Shown here: positions 25,937 to 30,540 of the stretch, piece after piece
Layout: each line of letters opens with the position of its first letter
Position numbering within the stretch: the stretch's first letter is position 1
Source of the DNA: CAZBWS01 sp964495705
Lineage (GTDB): Bacteria; Pseudomonadota; Gammaproteobacteria; HTCC5015
Assembly (NCBI GenBank): GCA_964495705.1
Contig: CAZBWS010000019.1
Coordinates: forward strand, 1-30,540
Reading direction: 5' to 3'
DNA length: 30,540 nucleotides
Program-made: the position numbers and the translations under genes
The notes under the pieces: model-generated
The model's input: only the letters and a program-made list of their open reading frames with translations
The model's database searches: none
Told to the model about the DNA's origin: nothing

Positions 25937-26036
25937 NNNNNNNNNNNNNNNNNNNNNNNNNNNNNNNNNNNNNNNNNNNNNNNNNNNNNNNNNNNNNNNN
26001 NNNNNNNNNNNNNNNNNNNNNNNNNNNNNNNNNNNN
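25937..26036. other. Assembly gap (100 N) flanked by an identical 24-bp sequence
   Basis: The last 24 bases before the gap (25913-25936) are identical to the first 24 after it (26037-26060), and both include the loop and right arm of the hairpin. The contig ends therefore most likely overlap, and the 100 N replace nothing. After merging, the dapD/solute-binding remnant spacer would be about 48 nt. Confidence 0.9.
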
Positions 26037-26072
26037 GCTACAGTGCCTATCCGCATATGCAGAGGGGCAGGT

Positions 26073-27095
26073 TTAATTGTGTGCGTGCAGTTCTTCGTTA
26101 AGCTCAATTGCAGATTTATTCGTTAAGCATTCCACGGCACCGGATACGGAATTGCGGCGGAAAAGAAGGTCTGCCTTACCCGCTAGATCACGGGCCTTAG
26201 CCGTTTCCACGACATTCCCTTCATTGTCCAGCATCAAGACCTTGGTTCCCGCAGTAATATACAGGCCAGATTCAACCGTGCAACGATCCCCCAGTGGGAT
26301 GCCCACACCGGCGTTAGCGCCGAGTAAACTACCTTCACCAACTGAGATGATGATGTTGCCGCCGCCTGATAGCGTGCCCATTGTCGAACAGCCGCCCCCA
26401 AGGTCAGAGCCCTTGCCCACAAATACACCTGCAGATATACGCCCTTCGATCATACTAGTACCTGCAGTACCCGCATTAAAGTTGACGAAGCCTTCGTGCA
26501 TAATGGTCGTTCCTTCGCCAATATACGCCCCGAGACGGACGCGAGCTGTATGGGCAATACGCACACCAGAAGGTACAACGTAATCAGTCATGCGCGGGAA
26601 TTTGTCTACTGAGTTGACGCTGATTAATTGACCTTTTATACGTGCTTCTAGCTGCTTTTGGGGCAGCTCACTTAGATCAATTGCGCCTATGTTTGTCCAC
26701 GCTACATTAGGTAGCAGAGGGAAAATTCCTGCGATATTTACACCGTGAGGCTGAACTAAGCGGTGGGATAGTAAGTGTAGCTTTAAGTAGGCTTCGGGAG
26801 TGCTTGTAGGCTGGTCATCCGTTTCTAATACGGTTAATACTACGGGGCGGCTGCTGGATACGACTGAGCGTGCAAATTCAGCTTGGCTGGTTTCCCCTAG
26901 GGCCACGGCTAGCGCATCACGCTGCCCTTGGTCTAGCTCTAATGCCTCATTGCCACCGTTGTAGCCCACTTCCTTCGCGGCCTCAATAAGCTCGGCGCTA
27001 GGGTGGATGATTGGCTTGGGGTAGAAAACTTCTAGCCATTCGCCGCTTGCGTTTTGTGTGCCAACGCCAATGGCGAAACTGAAATATTTACTCAT
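26073..27095 (-). CDS. dapD: 2,3,4,5-tetrahydropyridine-2,6-dicarboxylate N-succinyltransferase
   Basis: Succinylates tetrahydrodipicolinate in the lysine/diaminopimelate pathway. The 340-aa length is the long Pseudomonas/actinobacterial-type DapD rather than the ~274-aa enterobacterial form. A left-handed beta-helix of hexapeptide repeats covers about residues 165-300 (VRLGAYIGEGTTIMHEGFVN, SMIEGRISAGVFVG, GSLLGANAGVGIPLGDRC). It is the last gene of the dapC-arsC-dapD unit, 14 nt after arsC. Confidence 0.95.
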   Translation of the reverse strand: MSKYFSFAIGVGTQNASGEWLEVFYPKPIIHPSAELIEAAKEVGYNGGNEALELDQGQRDALAVALGETSQAEFARSVVSSSRPVVLTVLETDDQPTSTPEAYLKLHLLSHRLVQPHGVNIAGIFPLLPNVAWTNIGAIDLSELPQKQLEARIKGQLISVNSVDKFPRMTDYVVPSGVRIAHTARVRLGAYIGEGTTIMHEGFVNFNAGTAGTSMIEGRISAGVFVGKGSDLGGGCSTMGTLSGGGNIIISVGEGSLLGANAGVGIPLGDRCTVESGLYITAGTKVLMLDNEGNVVETAKARDLAGKADLLFRRNSVSGAVECLTNKSAIELNEELHAHN

Positions 27096-27109
27096 GATAG
27101 TGCCTTTAT

Positions 27110-27454
27110 TTACTTTAAAGTGTTTGCATACTCATCGGCATTGAAGCCAATTAATGTTGTTTTTTGCGTGCTTAGAATGGGGCGTTTAATGGCGGAAGGG
27201 TGGGCAAGTAAAATCTCCACCACATTATCCCGATTCAAATTTTTCTTGATATGTTCATCTAGTTTTCGATAGGTCATTCCGCGCTTATTGAGCACTGTGT
27301 CCCAGCCAAAATCCGCCACCCAGCTTTCGAGTAAGTCGCTATTGGGTAGCTCTTTCTTATAGTCAAAAAACGTATATTCAATGCCTAGAGCGTTTAAATA
27401 CTTGGTGGCTTTTTTAACGCTATCGCAGTTTTTGATGCCATATAACGTGATCAT
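27110..27454 (-). CDS. ArsC/Spx-family reductase-like protein (YffB type)
   Basis: 114-aa thioredoxin-fold protein. It opens with ITLYGIKNCDSVKKATKYL, with the single active-site-type cysteine at residue 10 (CxxxK rather than CxxC). The PAIKRPIL-like element SAIKRPIL (about residues 87-94) is the cis-Pro region of the ArsC family. It overlaps dapC by 4 nt (ATGA) and precedes dapD by 14 nt. Genes of this type are often found between dapC and dapD, but their role there is not established; arsenate reduction is not implied. Confidence 0.9.
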   Translation of the reverse strand: MITLYGIKNCDSVKKATKYLNALGIEYTFFDYKKELPNSDLLESWVADFGWDTVLNKRGMTYRKLDEHIKKNLNRDNVVEILLAHPSAIKRPILSTQKTTLIGFNADEYANTLK

Positions 27455-28683
27455 ATGTTCTGCTCCTGCTGGAGTGATAATACAAAGGTCTTAATGCGCT
27501 GCGCAGCGTCAATACAGTGGTCTAATTTTGCAACTAGGGCCATGCGGATATGCTGAGCTCCAGGGTTTTGGCCGCCTACTTCACGGGATAAAAAACTGCC
27601 TGGAAGTACTGTGACATTGTGTTCAGCATAGAGTCGGCGAGCAAATTCAATATCAGTGATATTTAAGCGAGCATCAATTTTTGGCCAAAGATAAAACGAT
27701 GCATCGGGCTGCTGCACAGACATAGCTGATTGTAATATATCTAGTACCGCGACAAATTTTTTGCGGTATTGCGCGCGATTGTTGGCAACGTGTTCCTCAT
27801 CGCCCCAGGCGGCTATGCTAGCGCTTTGCGTGGCTGGGGGCATTGCGCAGCCATGGTAGGTGCGGTACTTAAAGAACTTTTCTAGCACATCCGCATCACC
27901 TGCAACAAAGCCTGAACGTAGCCCCGGGAGGTTAGAACGCTTCGACAGGCTGTGAAATACCACGCAATTTTTATAGCTGGTATGGCCCATCTGCGCGGCG
28001 GCTTGTAGCAAACCTACGGGGGGGCGATCAAAATATATTTCTGAATAGCATTCATCAGAGGCTATGACGAAGTTGAATTCTAGAGATTTTGAAATGAGGT
28101 ATTGAAGCTGTTCAACGGGAATTTCTGCTCCTGTTGGATTGCCTGGTGTGCAGATGTACAGCAATTGGCAATTTTGCCAGACATGTTCTTCTATAGCTTT
28201 GAAGTCAGGTTGGTAATTATTCTCTGCATTGAGTGGGTAGTAGTGGGGTGTGGCCCCCGCTAAATAGGCGGCACCTTCGTAGATTTGATAGAAGGGGTTA
28301 GGCGACAATACCAGCGGCCTATCGGCATTGCGGTTAATCACGGCTTGAGCAAAAGCAAACAATGCCTCACGGGTGCCTGTGACGGGTAGCACATGCTGAT
28401 CCGGATCTAAGGCGCCGGCACTATTGTCGGTTGGTAAGTGGAAGCGTTGCTCTAACCATGTAGCGATAGCGTCGCGTAGCTCGCTGGAGCCCTTGGTAGC
28501 TGGGTATTTCTCAAGCCCTCGAATGTTATCAACCATTGCATCCAGTACTACTGTAGGCGCGGGGTGCTTAGGCTCTCCTACGGACAGAGGGATGTGTGTT
28601 ATAGATGGAGGAGTCACCCCAGCCTTTAATTGCGCAAGTTTTTCAAAGGGATAGGGCTGCAGCTGGTTTAAATCGGGGTTCAT
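27451..28683 (-). CDS. dapC: Succinyldiaminopimelate transaminase
   Basis: PLP aminotransferase that converts N-succinyl-2-amino-6-ketopimelate to N-succinyl-LL-diaminopimelate, the step after DapD. The 410-aa protein opens with the family-typical MNPDLNQLQPYPFEKL. Other marks are IPLSVGEPKHPAP, GNPTG (181-185), SDECYSEIYF and the PLP lysine in SLSKRSNLPGLRSGF (Lys248). Assignment to DapC rather than a general aminotransferase rests on the N-terminus and on linkage with dapD. It overlaps arsC by 4 nt. Confidence 0.93.
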   Translation of the reverse strand: MNPDLNQLQPYPFEKLAQLKAGVTPPSITHIPLSVGEPKHPAPTVVLDAMVDNIRGLEKYPATKGSSELRDAIATWLEQRFHLPTDNSAGALDPDQHVLPVTGTREALFAFAQAVINRNADRPLVLSPNPFYQIYEGAAYLAGATPHYYPLNAENNYQPDFKAIEEHVWQNCQLLYICTPGNPTGAEIPVEQLQYLISKSLEFNFVIASDECYSEIYFDRPPVGLLQAAAQMGHTSYKNCVVFHSLSKRSNLPGLRSGFVAGDADVLEKFFKYRTYHGCAMPPATQSASIAAWGDEEHVANNRAQYRKKFVAVLDILQSAMSVQQPDASFYLWPKIDARLNITDIEFARRLYAEHNVTVLPGSFLSREVGGQNPGAQHIRMALVAKLDHCIDAAQRIKTFVLSLQQEQNI

Positions 28684-28713
28684 ATCTATGCAGTATTGAT
28701 AAGTTGAGAGCGG

Positions 28714-28719
28714 ATTATA
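28714..28719 (-). promoter_or_regulatory. -10 element for the dapC-arsC-dapD operon
   Basis: On the minus strand TATAAT lies 30 nt before the dapC ATG and is followed by CCGC. The -35 would fall on the last codons of mltF (around 28736-28742) and is weak. The perfect -10 in a 53-nt spacer between same-strand genes supports an own promoter for the lysine genes. Confidence 0.5.
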
Positions 28720-28736
28720 CGGGATCGCAGCTAGTC

Positions 28737-30206
28737 TTACAGTGCTGAAGGCTCACGTAACTCAATTTCAGGGGGGGAGTCGGGCGTTTTTTCTTGATCT
28801 CGCTCAGAATACCAGACTAAAACTTGATAATAATCTCGGATATTGCTCACATAATGTACGGGTTCATAGCCTCGCGCATAGCCGTACTTGGTTTGGCTGT
28901 GGTATTTTTTCTTGGTTAGGAGTGGCAGGGTGGATTTTACATCAACCCATGTGTCTGGATTTTTGCCCTGCTTTTGTGCCAATATTCGCGCATCTTCGAG
29001 GTGCCCGAACCCTACATTATAGGACGCCAGGGCCATCCATGTGCGGTCAGGGTCTTGAATGCGCTCAGCAATTCTGTTTTTTTGCTGTTTTAAATACTTT
29101 GCTCCTCCGAAAATGGCTTGGCGAGGGTCAAGTCGGTCTTTAACTTTGACCGATGCTGCAGTTGCCTGAGTAAGCATCATGAGGCCGCGAACGCCTGTAG
29201 GTGAGGTAGCGTTAGGGTCCCAGTGAGACTCTTGGTAGCCCACAGCCGCTAGCAAGCGCCAATCGAAACCAGTGGCTTGCGCCGCTTGTTTAAAGCTAAG
29301 CTCATACAAGGGAAGACGGTTCTCGATATGGCGCAAGAAGGTGCGTTTATCGACATAATCAAAGCGTTTTATATGACCAAAATGGCGTTCGATTAACTGG
29401 ATAAGTTGGCCATTTTTCTCGATTTCTGTAAAGAAGGCAGTTGCAGCATCGAGTAAGCTTGTGTCATCACTCTTTTTAAATGCCCAGGCCACTTGCTCGG
29501 GGTCGGTAAGGTCAAAGGCCACACGAAGTTCGGGCATGAAGCGACGATTGACTTTTACGTCGTTGGAGTCGGCAATGGTAAAATCTATTTGTTCCTTATC
29601 GACTTGTCGCATTAGTTCCTCGGTGTCCGAGTCATTAATTGCTTGCCAGGCCAGGTCAGTATAGGTCTGCTTAAGCTGTTGCAGGCTTTCTTCATGGCTG
29701 GTGCCGCCAATAATGTGTAGTTTTTTGCCTACAGTATCACCAATGTTATGTGGGCGCTTATTCGCTCCAGAGCGAAAAATGAGTTGTTGGGTATTAGTGA
29801 TGTAGCTAGGGCCAAAATGGACCATTTGCTTGCGTTTTTCGGTGATGGTAATGCCTGCTGCACCTAGGTCAGCACTACCGCCAGCTATCATAGGTAATAC
29901 ATTGGCGAAATTATCTGGGGTGCGCAGTTCTAGGTTGACACCCAATTGCTTTGCAAAGAGGCTAAGCATGTCATATTCAAACCCCGTCGCACCATCAGGG
30001 CCTTGATAATAGGTTGTCGCACTGTTGCGTGTAACGACGACTAATTGGCCTGTTTTTTGGATTTGCTCGAGTAGGCTGGATGTCGATAAGCGAGTAAATA
30101 GCGCTACGATAACAACCGAGCCAACGATAACAAAAAGCGTAATTACCCGTCGGCGCATGGGGCGCCCAGAGTGCAGTAAATTTAAAATGGGTATGTGTTT
30201 TATCAT
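28737..30206 (-). CDS. mltF: Membrane-bound lytic murein transglycosylase F
   Basis: Cleaves peptidoglycan with formation of 1,6-anhydro-MurNAc. From the ATG at 30206 the product is 489 aa; ATG 30158 (MRRRVITLF) is an alternative, and the longer frame to 30305 has no support. An N-terminal signal anchor (about residues 17-40) is followed by a family 3 solute-binding domain (about 48-270: LVVVTRNSATTYYQGPDGAT), which is regulatory in MltF. The SLT domain (about 305-460) has the catalytic Glu in YQESHWDPNATSPTGVRGLM (about Glu326). The purL neighbour seen in E. coli is not in the window. No strong ribosome binding site supports either start. Confidence 0.92.
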   Translation of the reverse strand: MIKHIPILNLLHSGRPMRRRVITLFVIVGSVVIVALFTRLSTSSLLEQIQKTGQLVVVTRNSATTYYQGPDGATGFEYDMLSLFAKQLGVNLELRTPDNFANVLPMIAGGSADLGAAGITITEKRKQMVHFGPSYITNTQQLIFRSGANKRPHNIGDTVGKKLHIIGGTSHEESLQQLKQTYTDLAWQAINDSDTEELMRQVDKEQIDFTIADSNDVKVNRRFMPELRVAFDLTDPEQVAWAFKKSDDTSLLDAATAFFTEIEKNGQLIQLIERHFGHIKRFDYVDKRTFLRHIENRLPLYELSFKQAAQATGFDWRLLAAVGYQESHWDPNATSPTGVRGLMMLTQATAASVKVKDRLDPRQAIFGGAKYLKQQKNRIAERIQDPDRTWMALASYNVGFGHLEDARILAQKQGKNPDTWVDVKSTLPLLTKKKYHSQTKYGYARGYEPVHYVSNIRDYYQVLVWYSERDQEKTPDSPPEIELREPSAL

Positions 30207-30361
30207 GCTTATAGTTTTATGAGCCTTGTGTGAAGTGTATACAAAAAAAAGCGGAGCTTCAGTAGAAATATAATGAAAGTATTTTTTGTTTACCCCGGGT
30301 AACACCTGTTAACGTTAATCTACACAGAGAAAAAGTAGGTCTTTAGTTTTTTTGAGGGCAC

Positions 30362-30393
30362 AAAAAAGCCGAAGCATTTACTTCGGCTTTTTT
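30362..30393. terminator. Strong symmetrical rho-independent terminator
   Basis: AAAAAAGCCGAAG (30362-30374) pairs perfectly with CTTCGGCTTTTTT (30381-30393) around CATTTA. It lies 18 nt after the stop of the minus-strand gene at the window edge and before mltF, so it ends that gene; by symmetry it would work in both directions. Confidence 0.9.
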
Positions 30394-30411
30394 ATTGATA
30401 AAGAATAAAAA

Positions 30412-30540
30412 CTATTCTTCAGTTTTCTTCGGCTCAGCGGTCTTAACCTCGGGAGCGGCCTTTTCAGCGGTTTTTTCCTTGCTAGTTTCCTGGGCAGCAA
30501 GAGACTGACTAGGAGCCGGAGCCGGAGCCGGAGCCGGAGC
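30412..30540 (-). CDS. C-terminal tail of unidentified Ala/Pro/Lys/Glu-rich protein (partial)
   Basis: The last 42 codons of a minus-strand gene end at TAG (30412-30414). From the window edge the translation is an (AP)5 run, then a charged tail with repeated KxxE/EKT/PEVKTAEPKKTEE patterns. The Ala-Pro run is coded by a near-perfect 6-bp repeat. Such tails occur on ribosome-associated, nucleoid and envelope proteins, and nothing here discriminates between them. The strong terminator after the stop supports a real, well-expressed gene. Confidence 0.7.
   Translation of the reverse strand, partial: APAPAPAPAPSQSLAAQETSKEKTAEKAAPEVKTAEPKKTEE
30511..30540. repeat. Hexanucleotide tandem repeat (GGAGCC unit)
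   Basis: About five copies of a 6-bp unit run to the end of the window and probably beyond. On the minus strand they code Ala-Pro repeats. The unit is a multiple of three, so copy-number change would alter length without frameshift. Confidence 0.75.

Noticed and set aside
26077..26583. 168-codon antisense ORF within dapD
   Set aside because: Translation is Pro/Ser/Thr-rich, it mirrors the beta-helix repeats of dapD, and there is no start signal.
28737..30206. Solute-binding domain of MltF as a third copy of the 22939/25463 gene family
   Set aside because: It is the regular N-terminal domain of MltF and shows none of the specific motifs shared by the other two (GYSII.DLR, KKH..PLRSK.YYL).
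1..30540. CRISPR array, tRNA/rRNA genes, insertion sequences, phage genes or defence systems
   Set aside because: No regularly spaced repeats, no RNA gene structures, and no transposase, integrase or defence-type proteins were found on either strand.

Overview
The window looks like a chromosomal housekeeping region of a marine-type gammaproteobacterium with moderate GC. This is inferred from gene content and order; no marker gene allows a species call. Supporting points are the block ndk-rlmN-pilF-rodZ-hisS-yfgM-bamB-der, cysZ divergent from smc-zipA-ligA, a dapC-arsC-dapD succinylase-type lysine operon with the long form of DapD (as in Pseudomonas relatives), and Smc rather than a MukB-type condensin. 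The record is a scaffold: two runs of exactly 100 N (14746-14845 and 25937-26036) are fixed-size joins.

Layout. 1-263: tail of an unknown CDS and a 66-aa membrane protein. 264-547: a C-rich spacer with a REP-like palindrome and a terminator. 548-9795 (+): nucleotide metabolism, 23S rRNA/tRNA methylation, type IV pilus assembly, cell shape, histidyl-tRNA synthesis, outer-membrane assembly (YfgM, BamB), a DUF945 protein and the ribosome-assembly GTPase Der. ispG, which normally sits between rodZ and hisS, is absent from this place. 9912-10607 (+): an OmpA-domain envelope protein. 10638-13671 (-): a LytM/M23 peptidase followed by two overlapping, paralogous six-TM proteins with degenerate GGDEF domains. 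13772-14745 (+): a PLP aminotransferase cut by a gap. 14847-15683 (-): cysZ. 15951-22813 (+): smc-zipA-ligA. 22939-25900: a periplasmic solute-binding protein gene, an AidB-like acyl-CoA dehydrogenase on the opposite strand, and the 3' half of a second solute-binding protein gene. 26073-28683 (-): dapC-arsC-dapD. 28737-30206 (-): mltF. 30412-30540 (-): the Ala/Pro/Lys/Glu-rich C-terminus of an unidentified protein.

Most of the window is ordinary core genome. The most interesting points are (i) the translationally coupled pair of membrane proteins that have lost the GG(D/E)EF catalytic loop but both keep an RxxD motif five residues before it, which suggests a pair of membrane c-di-GMP receptors or allosteric partners; (ii) the AidB-like gene wedged between a complete and a 5'-deleted copy of a solute-binding protein gene; (iii) a bidirectional terminator whose stem also encodes the C-terminus of a protein and whose loop holds its stop codon; and (iv) the der promoter, in which a 12-bp perfect palindrome abuts a consensus -10 only 8 nt before the ATG, implying a near-leaderless mRNA. 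The second N gap is probably not a real gap, because its two flanks share an identical 24-bp end.
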